Under the pieces are notes generated by a model, which had not been told where the DNA came from, did no database searches, and worked only from the letters and a program-made list of their open reading frames with translations. This document shows, piece by piece, positions 54,801 to 60,598 of a DNA stretch of 64,000 nucleotides (positions are counted from its first letter, which is position 1; every line of letters begins with the position of its first letter). The position numbers were made by a program, and so were the translations under genes. This DNA is from Planctomycetota bacterium (GTDB lineage: Bacteria; Planctomycetota; Planctomycetia; Isosphaerales; Isosphaeraceae): assembly GCA_028291545.1 (NCBI GenBank), contig JAQGHR010000035.1:1-64000 (forward strand), given 5' to 3'.

Positions 54801-57800
54801 GCCGACATAGTTGCCGGCGATGAGGTTGTTCACCGTGCTCACACCGCCAAGGTACACGCCGTTACCGCCGTTGCCGGCGATGACATTGGCCGAGCCGGGG
54901 ATCGAGCCGCCGATGGTGTTGTTCCGGCCGCTCACGATCATCACGCCATTGTACAAATTGCCCATCGGCGCGCCGGCCGCGTCGAGGCCGATGGTGTTCC
55001 CCTCGACGAGGTTTCCGGAGGGGTCATTGGTCGCTCCGAGAACGAAGTCGCCAGAGATGAGAACACCGTAGTAGTTGGCCGAGATCAGGTTGCCTTCACC
55101 CGGCAGGATTCCACCAATCAGGTTGTTCGTGGCCCCGCTGTTCAGATAGATGCCGTATTGGTTGCGGCGGTTGAGCAGGCCGGTCGCGTCGGTCCCGATG
55201 TAATTGCCCTGGATCGTGATGTTGGAGGACTCGTTGACATTAACGCCAAAACCACTCCCGGAGATCACGTTGCGGGCCGACGTGGTCTTTCCTCCGATGA
55301 GGATGTTCGAGGAACTCAGGACGATGACGCCGTTGCCGTTGGCGAGCGCGTTGCCGTTGGCGTCCAGGCCGATGATGTTGCCCTGAACGCGGTTCACGCC
55401 ACGGACGGAGGCCGGGTCGGTATTGATCGCGGCCAATTCCGTGTACGTCAGAACGTGGTTGTAGACGGCGATGTCATCGATCAGGCCCGTGAAGTAGTCG
55501 CCCCCGCCGGTGAGATGGCCGATGGTCAGGGGAGCCGTCGAATTGAGGACCACCGGCGAGAAGGTGCTCGACGAGGATTCAAGCTGGCCGTTGACGTAGA
55601 AGTTCCGTGTGGTCCCGTCGAAGGTCCCGACCAGGTGATACCAGTGACCGGGGACGATGGTCGTGGTTGAGTAGGCGAAGTCGTCATTGCCCGCGGTGCC
55701 GACGACGAACGCGAAGTTGTTGCCGCCGCCGTCGTTCCTCTGGTGGAAGCCGTAGCCGATCTCGCCCGACCCGGCCACGCCTTCCTTCGTCACGATCGTC
55801 GCGAAGGTGTTGGCGACGTCGGGCCGGACCCAGGCTTCCAGCGTGACGACCGAGGGGTTGAGCAGCGGATTGTTCGGTACGGTGATACTGGAATTCACGC
55901 CGTTGAACTGGAACGCCTTGCCCGAGGCGGAGTCGTGACTGTCGGCGTAGGTCACGGTCGGCGTGGCCGTACCATCGTGGCCGAGGTAGGTGTCGTTCGC
56001 GTTGTTCTCACCCTGGAGCCACAAGACGGAACCGTGGGAACCATTCTCAAAGCGGACGCCCTCGGAATTGCCCGAGACGGTGTTGCCCGCGCCCGCGACC
56101 GTCCCGCCAATCTGGTTGTTGGAGCCGCCCGTGACATAGACAGCGATCCGGTTCCCGAGTCCCACCAACCCGGTCTTGTCCGTGCCGATCAGGTTCCCCT
56201 GGACGACGTCGCTCGTCTCGCCATCGAGTTGTACGCCGGCAAAACCGGTTTGGCCCGAGATCACGTTGCCCGCGCCCGACGCGACTCCGCCGATCGTGTT
56301 ATTCGTGCCGTTCTGGAGATCGATCCCCTGGTACTGAATCGGGAAGGCATACGTCCCGGTCACATCGGTGCCGAGGTAGTTGCCCACGATCAGGAGACGG
56401 TCGTTGCCGGATCCGAAGACACCGTAATAGCCGCCCGAGATCACGTTCCGCGCCGACGCGGTGAGCCCGCCGATCGTCACCAGGCTCGTGGAGTTCAGTT
56501 GGATACCCGCGATCTGGGTTTGCACCTGGGTGGTGCCCGTCGCGTCCAGGCCGATGATGTTGCCCTGGATCAGGTCCTGTGATCCCTGAAAGTCGTAGAT
56601 CCCGAGATGGACGTTGCCCGAGGAGAGGATGTTGCCCGAGATGACGTTGCCCGCGCCGGCCGTCGACCCGCCGATGGTGTTCCCGGATCCGCTCTGGAGA
56701 AAGATCCCCTCAGTCCCGTTGCCGAGCGCCCCGGCCTTGCCGAGCCCCCCGGCGGTGACGATCCCCCGAATCTCCGAGGGCTTCAGCGCCCGGTTGTAGA
56801 CCGCCAGCTCGTCGATGCTTCCCTTGAAGCCGAAGTTCACGCTCGATCCCAGGCTGGCCCCGGAGTCGTTGCCGATCACCGCGTTGTTCGGATTGTGACG
56901 GATCGAGCCAGTCAGGGGGGCCGAGGCGACCTGGGTGCCGTCGACGAACAGGCGCACGTTGGCACCATCGTAAGTCATCGCGACATGCGTCCAGACGTTG
57001 AGAGAAAGCGTGGACGGGGCGGCGACGTAGAGGAGCGGGTTGACCGTCGTCGAGATATAGGCGGTAAGCACCCCTGCATTCACGGAGATTCCGTAGCCGT
57101 CGTTCTGGGTCGAGAACGACTTGTCGAAAATGACCTGCCAGTTATCTCCGTTGTTTGCCTGGATCGGATCAGTCTGGTTGATCCAGGCCTCGACCGTCAG
57201 CACAGAACCGATGATGTCAAGCGCACCGTTCGCCGAACCTGCCAGGGTGATGCCGGTGTTCGTGGAGCCGTCGAACTGGAACGCCTGCCGGACTTCCCCA
57301 TTCGGGTCGAAGGCGACGGTCGAGCCCACGGCAGTTGAACCGTTCTGTCCGTGGATCTCGTCGACGAACGAATTGTCGGCGCGATAGAGGGCGACGGTCC
57401 CCGGAATGACGCCCCGGCCCAAGGGGTCCAGGCCGATGATGTTGCCCGAGATCACGTTCGACGATCCACTCTCCACGTAGATCCCCGAGAAGGCGTTGCC
57501 GGAGATCACATTGCCGAGTTCCGTTCCGGCAACTAGGGTGGCCCCACCGATCGTGTTGTTCGACGAGTAGACGACGATGCCGTCGGTAAGATTGCCCAGA
57601 CCGAAGGTGCCAAGTTTGTCGGTCCCGATGAAATTTCCCGCAACGACGCTGAAACCGCCCGCTCTGAGGTCGATTCCGCTGTTCCCGCTCGAGACCAGGA
57701 CATTGCCCTCGCCAACCGCCGAACCGCCGATCGTCACGTACGAGGCTCTCGAGAAGATCGCGGTATCGCTGTCCCCAAGACCGGTCGCCGACAGGGCGTT

Positions 57801-59936
57801 CGTGCCGAACAAATTGTTGACGATCAACGTGCCCTGGCCGCCGGAGGCGATGTAAATCGCATTGCTCGCATTGGCACCGAAGACGTTGCTGGGCGACACA
57901 CCTGCAACACCGATCGTGTTGTTTACATCCTCGATGAAAACACCAGCGTTGCCATTGCCCACTCGAGTAGAACCCGAGGCGCTCAGGCCGATGATATTGC
58001 CGGCCACGAGATTCGACTGCGACCCGTTGAGCAGGTCGATGCCGTCGCTGAGGTTACCCGAGACGACGTTCCCCTCGCCCGCAGCCGTTCCACCGATCGT
58101 GTTGTTCGTCGACGATCCGAAGAACGCGATCCCGTTGCTGTTGCTGGCTACCGTCTCGCCATCAGCCAATAAGCCGACGAGGTTGCCCGCAATCACGTTC
58201 GAAGAACCACTATGCAGTTCCACCCCGTTGTAATGGTTGCCGGAGATCAGATTCCGATCCCGGGGCAACGACCCGCCGATGGTGTTGTTTGATGATCCAG
58301 CAGTCCCCCAAATACCGATGTCGTTTCTATGTGCCGTCAGACCCGCCGCGTCCACGCCCACGAAATTCCCAGCGATCAGATTTGATGATGAACCATCCAG
58401 AAGAATTCCCGCTCCTGTGTTCCCGCCGTTGCCGAGGAAGCCCCCGATCGCCAGGCCGCGGATCGTGTTGCCGTCGGCACCCAGCGTCAAACCGCTGAAG
58501 TAGTTCCCCGCACCGTTGAGGAAGATCTTGAGGGCCGTGTTCAGGCCGGTCGTCGAGGTGTTCCGGCTCGAACCGGGCTGGGTATAGCCGTTGATATCCA
58601 CCGGCTTCGCGACCGTCGGCAGCACCGACTGGGGCGCGATCGTATGCACGCCCGAGCCGGGGATGCTGAACTGGATGACGTTGAAGTCGCCGGCACCGCC
58701 GGAGAGCGAGTCGTTCAGCTCGAGCGCATAGCGGAATGATCCGTCGCCACTATCGTTGACGTTGTTGACGAGGAGGTAGCGGTGATCGTGCTGGAACGCG
58801 CCGATGTCGATCGAACCGCTTGCGGTCGGCCGGGTCAGGCCGCGCTGGTCGCTACCCGGGGCAGTGGTCGTCGCCGCGCCGATAGCCGGGCTACCGTAGA
58901 TCAGAGCGATCGTGGGCGTCGGCCCGCCGTTGTCGGTCAGCGGACCGACCCTGGGGTCGATGGGGAAGGACGAGTTCCCGACGAGCGTCGAGGTCGTGAA
59001 CCCTGTGGCCCCGCTGGCGTTGCCGATCAGGTTGCCGCCGAGGTCGTTGAATTGACCCGCGAGGTCGGGGGCAGGAAAAGAGGCATTACTGCTGGTGTTG
59101 AGCGCAACGATGGTGTTTTCGAGGGAGGGGAGATTGCCCTGGTTGCGGATGCCTCCGCCGTAATTCGCGCTGTTGCCAACGATCGTGGATGAATCCACGG
59201 TCAACGTGCCGCCTGACCAGATGGCTCCGCCTTGGTCGACTGCGCTATTGCCGGAGAACGTCGAGTTCCGGACGGACAGCGTGCTCACGGATTGCGGGCT
59301 CGCGGTCATGATCGCCCCACCCGAGCCGAGCGCTCCGGCCGCCATGTTGTCGGCGAACGTGTCGCTATCGAGCGTCAAGTTCCCCGTGCTGAAGATCGCT
59401 CCGCCGTCGTCGGCGGTATTGTGGGTGAAAACGCACTGGGCGACGCTCAAGGAGCCGCCACTCTGAACCAGTATCGCCCCTCCGCGCTCATTGTCATGCG
59501 CGTCATGCAAGTTCGCGCCGGCGAACGTCAGTCCCGAGACGACGACCCCTTGGGCGGTGACGTAAAGGGGGCGGATGTTCACACCACCCCGAATCGTCAC
59601 GGCCGAGGCTCCGGGGCCGACGATCGTAATGCTCCTGTCGAGTAGCAACCTGCTCTGAAGGTCGATCTCCCCGCTCAGGCCCGCCTGGAACGTGATCGGG
59701 GCCGTGTTACCCGCCTCCGCCAGCACGATGGCCTGCCGCAACGTACCAGGCCCGTCGTCGCCAAGGCTGCTCACCACGTTCAACGACATCAGCAGCCGAG
59801 GCTCCAGCGGCATCAGCCGCTCAATCTGCGCCACCCGATCGATCTTCCGCGTCGATTCCTGCCTTCGCCGCCGCCGCGAGCTCTCAAGATTTTGCTTCGC
59901 GTGATCCCAGAAACGGAACCGACTTTTGGAAGACAT
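39843..59936 (-). CDS. Giant multidomain surface protein with LEPR-XLL start, beta-helix, RTX repeats, metzincin domain and dockerin-like end
   Basis: About 6,697 residues from the ATG at 59936, chosen for GGAG upstream. No stop interrupts the frame. N to C: LEPR-XLL motif (about 42-50); right-handed beta-helix repeats (about 55-3280, GNVISGN-type units) holding two LamG domains (843-1063, 1301-1503) and a Vgb-like propeller (2306-2598, GPDGNLWFTE repeats); PKD (about 3290-3379); FG-GAP propeller (about 3383-3763); PKD/Calx-beta-like domains; RTX-type repeats (about 4281-5245); metzincin domain with HELGHLAGLKH (His5358, Glu5359, His5362, His5368) and a Met-turn-like AMHIMASG about 50 residues later; PPC domain (about 5498-5629); PKD/Ig-like domains; dockerin-like GDVNGD...DVNGDGTVNG at about 6634-6683. 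No PEP-CTERM end. A secreted adhesin or matrix protein with possible protease activity is inferred. Confidence 0.9.
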   Translation of the reverse strand: MSSKSRFRFWDHAKQNLESSRRRRRQESTRKIDRVAQIERLMPLEPRLLMSLNVVSSLGDDGPGTLRQAIVLAEAGNTAPITFQAGLSGEIDLQSRLLLDRSITIVGPGASAVTIRGGVNIRPLYVTAQGVVVSGLTFAGANLHDAHDNERGGAILVQSGGSLSVAQCVFTHNTADDGGAIFSTGNLTLDSDTFADNMAAGALGSGGAIMTASPQSVSTLSVRNSTFSGNSAVDQGGAIWSGGTLTVDSSTIVGNSANYGGGIRNQGNLPSLENTIVALNTSSNASFPAPDLAGQFNDLGGNLIGNASGATGFTTSTLVGNSSFPIDPRVGPLTDNGGPTPTIALIYGSPAIGAATTTAPGSDQRGLTRPTASGSIDIGAFQHDHRYLLVNNVNDSGDGSFRYALELNDSLSGGAGDFNVIQFSIPGSGVHTIAPQSVLPTVAKPVDINGYTQPGSSRNTSTTGLNTALKIFLNGAGNYFSGLTLGADGNTIRGLAIGGFLGNGGNTGAGILLDGSSSNLIAGNFVGVDAAGLTAHRNDIGIWGTAGSSNNTIGGSLPRDRNLISGNHYNGVELHSGSSNVIAGNLVGLLADGETVASNSNGIAFFGSSTNNTIGGTAAGEGNVVSGNLSDGIDLLNGSQSNLVAGNIIGLSASGSTRVGNGNAGVFIEDVNNTIGVAGVSPSNVFGANASNAIYIASGGQGTLIVNNLFGTNALSATGLGDSDTAIFSRASYVTIGGSAVGEGNVLVSSGNSGIDLRAGGFSVVAGNFIGTDKLGTFGLGNLTDGIVVYSSNNTIGGATLVAGTELGNVISGNAFSGIYVESGSSNVISGNIIGLDPLGRGVIPGTVALYRADNSFVDEIHGQNGSTAVGSTVAFDPNGEVRQAFQFDGSTNTGITLAGSANGALDIIGSVLTVEAWINQTDPIQANNGDNWQVIFDKSFSTQNDGYGISVNAGVLTAYISTTVNPLLYVAAPSTLSLNVWTHVAMTYDGANVRLFVDGTQVASAPLTGSIRHNPNNAVIGNDSGASLGSSVNFGFKGSIDELAVYNRALKPSEIRGIVTAGGLGKAGALGNGTEGIFLQSGSGNTIGGSTAGAGNVISGNILSSGNVHLGIYDFQGSQDLIQGNIIGLDATGTTQVQTQIAGIQLNSTSLVTIGGLTASARNVISGGYYGVFGSGNDRLLIVGNYLGTDVTGTYAFPIQYQGIDLQNGTNNTIGGVASGAGNVISGQTGFAGVQLDGETSDVVQGNLIGTDKTGLVGLGNRIAVYVTGGSNNQIGGTVAGAGNTVSGNSEGVRFENGSHGSVLWLQGENNANDTYLGHDGTATPTVTYADSHDSASGKAFQFNGVNSSITVPNNPLLNPSVVTLEAWVRPDVANTFATIVTKEGVAGSGEIGYGFHQRNDGGGNNFAFVVGTAGNDDFAYSTTTIVPGHWYHLVGTFDGTTRNFYVNGQLESSSSTFSPVVLNSTAPLTIGHLTGGGDYFTGLIDDIAVYNHVLTYTELAAINTDPASVRGVNRVQGNIIGLDANGNALANGNGVIVLSSSNILIGGKTTSARNVISGSGFGVNVNESSNITIQGNYIGTDATGLLNRRNQYGIYLNSGATNNLIGGILPGEGNLISANYYGVLISGDFVLGATNDPSGNLVEGNTIGLDAAGAPMGNLYNGVMIVSGRNNTIGGSIPGSANVIAGNGGNGVYLGGVSTVNNLIAGNYVGTDASSHTGLGNAGAGIEVLNGASSNTISGNVVGSNVGDGIFLAGGNTAADLGQPQFSDGDVVDEATFYDAQANNGNPMFAASFGINSTIVLDFGFVDSNPTGVKLSFLIYNLQAGTDNRAITGFTVNGVPVGYTVVGSSDPNRPTDAFTVQAVEILLDAAAVAVIVSGGGQEIIGIQLSGDPGGPGVGIDSARLLVDKKPTDTVILGNFIGVDSTGHLLPNTGYGIDLDSAGSFTIGGQSGPGVSNVISANVNGGLQISRFFGGHGVVSGNYIGTLYNALVAGLGNGGDGILLDGASVLIGGSSPGEGNVIVGNSGAGIHLVNASGSTISGNTIGGGGAGLGNAGDGILLDTNSFLNVIGGPVGPGGAASGGANVIGGNAGNGIELISSTLNLIDGNRIGTDDAGTTRVANNGDGIRLLYSATNTIGGLGGLGNLISGNTANGVFLNASADNLVVGNWIGVDSTGGTALPNHGDGINASVSYRNTIGGTASVAGNIISGNAGVGVNIVGAASIQNFVQGNTIGLATDGTGGVHAVGNAIGVQISQDASRNTIGGADSGAGNVIAGNAGSGVEITGAGSSGNVVAGNDIGTDGFANIKEYAVPTSGSATVSITSGPDGNLWFTEELANRVARISTTGAITEYVIPTANSQPFGITTGPDGNLWFTEYAASKIGRITPTGTFTEFSIPTANSQPSQIVTGPDGNLWFTERSGNKIGRITPGGAITEFAIANAFAQPVGITLGPDGNLWFGEEYGNSIGRITPSGTITEFLVPTAGAAPGWVTAGPDGNLWFIEIIGNKVGRITPTGTITEFSIPTVNSMPEQITPGPHGNLWFTEYSGNKIAEITPGGVITEYPIPTPGSQANGITTGPDGNIWFAGANEIGRLSFTTALLGNSGDGVRIVDAVDNIIGGTVAGARNVISGNTGSGVNILGGSFNVVEGNYIGTDSSGTTALANGVSGVNVDGGATNNTIGGASVAARNIISGNNLRGVDLGGGATGNRVSGNYIGTNLAGNASVGNVNAGIAIGGASNIIGTDGDGVNDAAERNVISGNAGYGVVMNGATNNRIAGNYIGTNAAGDTLLANGFSSVATFFSTGNIIGTDGSNDAYNANERNVISGGVILQNANVLAGNYIGLNAAGTAALYSGNSFELGVQVSGTTGSRVGTNGDGIADAEERNVISGINGPGILVSQSGALIAGNYIGTNAAGTTAVPNVDGVVISSGGHNNTIGGTVFGARNVISGNQGVGVDLAGATGTVVAGNTIGLDQTGTSAVANQAGGISLEDAIGTTIGGTVFGARNVISGNAVGGVIVTGSTVGTLIAGNFIGTNKDGTSGVGNVGPGVSIQITSRSAHDNTINGRNVISANKGGGIALSGASEPVHGSTLYNTTIQGNLIGTDVFGTRQLGNTGFGIQVVGTAGTTVGGTAAGQGNTIAFNVAGAGPLESAGLRTLSNPLGTNIVGNSFRDNAGLGIDLGGDRVTPNGLQVTSLNSDGVGSSTIGGTVHGLAGNATYQVDLYSVASADPSGYGEGSRYLGRRAVTTNANGDGSYLAVVPIGLSGHQVLTATLTDAAGATTEFAPNYGGNSPPTAVAGASFTTEEGTQVTFNGSGSTDPDHDVLTYLWDFGDNTTGTGETTSHTYQSVGTYQVKLTVFDGFGGVSTDQNSPANSLTVTVQNTAPTFATTGFLAPQSWQSLAGYGSAVAVIGEVLAISAPGQDAVYLINSKTGLLLATLNDPSRDSGSGFGSVLAAVGYNLAIGAPSDRTNGPGNGAAYLFDADPTHVQTIGTRLATFANPAVAGQSGVHFGASLAGGRSQVAVGAPGAIASGQRTGGVFVFDATATNGQLVPAVRTIADPGHADGDQFGAAVAWLGPNLLVGAPTANGAGPLGGVAWVISGPTGLPIGSALTDPAPFVGPHRFGATVAAVGNTIVIGAPDAAADPASGAGVGNGAVYLFDGTSHAPLTTLQNPEPGTGRFGSALAATADSLLVGAPYGSLGGVGAGGVFEYDGNRSSATFGQLIAAVQAPIPATGDRFGAGLAFLHNDILVGTPGTAGAPGRAYYFKTGAALTLSASTVGETPDGYDTVFLSGQITDPGVGELHDVVIDWKDGTTSVPDLETIHLAAGVLRFTARHYYGQDLRDTLMVSATVSDFLGTNPPTLLSTSPPSTATLTVRNVAPTITAFSTQTQSLTEGGSIVLSGQFTDPGAQDAHKVTVHWGDGTPDYSFDLAPGKFSFDGGLDSKLVHIFQDNPSAAPYQYGVTLTVADDGGGMVTRTVPVTVVNTPPVLAGLVLDKTVINEGGSVVLSGQITDFGVLDTHDLVIDWGDGIAGTPDIQVIHLDTATHINPASPLTTLFSIPHLYANNTPGSTESPFTIHVTAVDKDNAPAQAAFNLGVTVKNVRPTVLIFEDAATNNPDKNIGALTTIYLQAAVTEPGPADVNALTYHWIYYDAAGNVLKDKVSAPDPTRPEIPRDTAFDFPQNKLSTSANGTPYHITLTVTDDDAQSGIADVLLLTASNPGLGGGDTLKVKQEDLAVLGGRTQVIVLGYDRVRTIDASDVTVPVLLDSGNPGETTPGTAHTNVLIGGSGSDTLVSGHGDDSLVGGPGDNVFLVVIGSSPTLNAPTDPTAINTIDLSRTGWGVSIDLGIQGKQMVDEAIGKSDSLTLQGTFRGLVGSIYDDVLKSSDANSMIRGGGGNDTLYGGAGNDTLISGSGSGTSSGTPQRASLMGVSGSDLLFGGAGNDTLAAGSFSPQTGAFVPGAGDSTLISGSGSQILYGGLGNDSLVSNSGPVPGTTTTSSTTILGGSGHQIIYGGLGSDSLVSGSAPGGKTTIIGGAGPQIIYGGLGSDSLLSGSAPGGTTTIIGGAGPQIIYGGLGSDTLVSGSAPGGKTTIIGGAGPQVIYGGLGSYTLISGSGTTGKTTIIGGAGPQVIYGGLGSDTLVSGSAPGGTTTIIGGAGPQVIYGGLGSDTLISGSGTTAKTTSIGGAGPQVIYGGLGSDTLVSGSAPGGTTTIIGGAGPQVIYGGLGSDTLVSGSAPGGTTTIIGGAGPQVIYGGYGTDSLVSGSSLGGGTTIIGGTGNSTLMGGAGKDLVYGGYGNDTLISTSAPGTPGSTLIGGHGNGIIYGGFGNDTLIGGSGNSTLIGGTGRQLLFGGTGNDSLVSGSKPGGSSSLYGGSGHNIIFAGEGDDTLEAGPGGSTLIGGPGKDFLFGGAGDDLITAGKFGPDGSYLPFGGDNVLAGGGGADLIFGGAGNDTIGAGTISPTGVFTPSTGNATLLGGSGHGLIYGGLGDDSIVGGGQSSSILGAAGRDVIYAGSPNTTIRGGTGNDTLHGGYAGTVMFGDDGVNWAVESQGLNYKVSDIAILGTNANGATVVSDTIDHIQYVAVSGDSGPNLLDASAFSGAASLAGSGGDDTLIGGPGHDTLDGGTGNDSLVAGSGETTFAFSGVGLGIDTITHGAIVGRNRLDFSGLGSGVSIDLGQAGSQNVSPGAGLALALPDAATIRDVIGSAYDDFIVGNTLGDYLIGGGGNDELVGRGGGNTLVGGNVQTVFLDFDSFANVPGLHVYTTDERQRIQDRMAAIYSAFSYVFTQVRPASSPYATLLFDDPKLSGLEGGVSDAIDWRNLDHDDVASINVNGLLGHDGQPAATSDDFVALTITVAAHELGHLAGLKHADSFGPIGAGIYFKVDPNSFIDDVTGPLDDPIIVGYPGPTGADDTAMHIMASGASVHATLFDAIGQTFFGEREDIKLAFAGNGTPTAETAGFHNTLATAQAIDMMPLAVPNTIERGADIGREFGVTAVDIVGKIGITSNKAENDYYSIVGRKGEILNIDLFSYSLDRSRVPNFIDGIVRVYYNGALVPYYPSAAKPNSVAVNDNGFQGIDPSIIDLVLPSDGVYTIEVDTYNPPNGLDQDAGDYELFLYSFALGQSQAKGDTLIGGSGENTVIGGSANQIIGASPTKDVVIPGSGKTTILDNIAPQFVSSGSNQTVDEGTQIFLAGKYFEPQDGVTNTFLWHVVADNGDSVPDGTQQAFNFAAARPGKYTVTFTVSDGTSSTNSSTVITVNDVPASITAPQTPKVVASEGVETAIPLGTISDPGSFNGPWTVTVNWGDGQPVESFQVTTLGPLDPRKHTYADNNPLGPDYTVTVSVTQANAASPGPNGTTTFKVGVQNFTPLVDAGGDVTIHVPGEHLSRVGSFLDAPGDRDWTVTVNYGDATGDHILAASAVDQVLRTFTLDHIYTSPGTFAVTVKVKDKDGAESTVLQSPASTFQVTATSLVVSAPGGAKLVTFEGVDTLIPIGSFTDGLITDKPWTVVVNWGDNGPTDTMQYNTAGDLGSIHHTYANNRSGDADYTVTVSVTDKTGIPYPSGTATFPVQVKNAPPLVNGGGNAQVALPGGTLSRTGSFADAAGDGPWTGTVDYGDGSGEQNLSASIDQVLRTFALSHVYTQPGLRNVTVTITDVETAHSTILQSPASQFTVNVYSPVQVGQLAPAVPNFTKAAQNSVVVTFTGPIDPNSFTASSLTLNGVSLVSKGVTITPVGNQPLQYTIGNLAGLNGPEGAYALSLDATTVKDPAGNAGTGALSVTWIVDHTGPTSKVQSLVARQSSMTFAVTIAASDPAPAPGVPTSGVGLIDLYVSDNGAAYSRWKTVPSATPSATFTAQSNHSYAFYSVARDNAGNLETKTPAIEASTYVPDLTPPVTSATPAAASVAPSSVTVNGTFTINATGTDSGGSGLSFFEFFLQIGNGLTQQIGNDLPAGTADGAGVYHAQMTYQAATDGVTRDYYFSSKGIDGAKNPEPTHASPDATFLSRTFDPMSLTDTSFSVQHGSGGRSFVRYLNLGFNQTDGPLQAIVSSVNSDAANTNPSGHKIHLYRYDLNGTAGSKVEIPLQNKLSAIDHAIEFDFGTGGVGNTPSTTASDGYYEVDVDLGNGKTGVHHFYRLLGDVNGDSAHTVDDADLALITADLNKTGTLATDVNGDGTVNGTDKTLASRSKGRKLGSGLTLG
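45601..46440 (-). repeat. 90-bp tandem repeat array inside the giant gene
   Basis: About nine copies of a 90-bp unit (30 residues, GGAGPQVIYGGLGSDTLVSG followed by SAPGGTTTII) begin near 45601, 45691, 45781, 45871, 45961, 46051, 46141, 46231 and 46321. Bases agree nearly everywhere, including silent positions. The units encode RTX-like GGxGxD turns. One copy has Tyr in place of the metal-binding Asp (GGLGSYTLISG, about 46110). Confidence 0.9.
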
Positions 59937-60598
59937 CGAGAGGTGCTCCGGCCGCAGATGATGTTCTAAGCTGTCCGCGAGGATCAGATCGAAATCGAGC
60001 CGACCCGGGCATTCCACGGCGTCGGAGAGGGGGACGAATCGACAGAATGCGCGGGAGACACGCAATATATGGCGTTAATTCCCGCGATTTATGCTTTACT
60101 AAGAGTTAGCCGGGCGTGCGATCGTCGCAGGTCCCGCCAATCAGGGTTTAACGGCCGTGCGTCTTCGCGGGCCATCGGTCAAGAAAGATTCTCGCGAACA
60201 CGTTTCGAAAAGAGGACGCGGACCGGCGAGGGAGAGAGTCGTGCCCAAAGGACATCCTCCCGGTGCCGGGACGATGTCGGGCAGACGGAGCCTGGCCCCG
60301 CTTCGGGCCAGCCTCGCAACGCCGTTTTCGGTCGGTTTCCTGAGTTGTCACCGGTGTAGATCGATTAACCCAAGAATAACTTTGAGGAGTTCGCGCCCGA
60401 GTTACAAGGGTATGTTGGACGGTTGTGGTTTTTTTCCCGAACCATCGAGACACTGGAGAAGATTTTTCTGTACGATCCCGGTCGAGGCCGGTATATGCTG
60501 GTGACTGGCCGCGTGGACGGTATGCGCCGAGATGTTGATCTCGTGCTTGGGCGAGGAGGCCCGATTCCGTCGTTCCGCGAGCGAGTGGGAGGCCACCG
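59937..60598. promoter_or_regulatory. Divergent control region of the giant gene and the Ser/Thr kinase
   Basis: 662 bases between divergent starts. An AT-rich patch at 60062-60110 (AATATATGGCGTTAATTCC, then ATTTATGCTTTACTAAG) contrasts with the GC-rich surroundings and is a likely promoter area for the giant gene. A second AT-richer patch near 60420-60500 precedes the kinase. The frames that run through it have no protein-like character. Confidence 0.4.
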
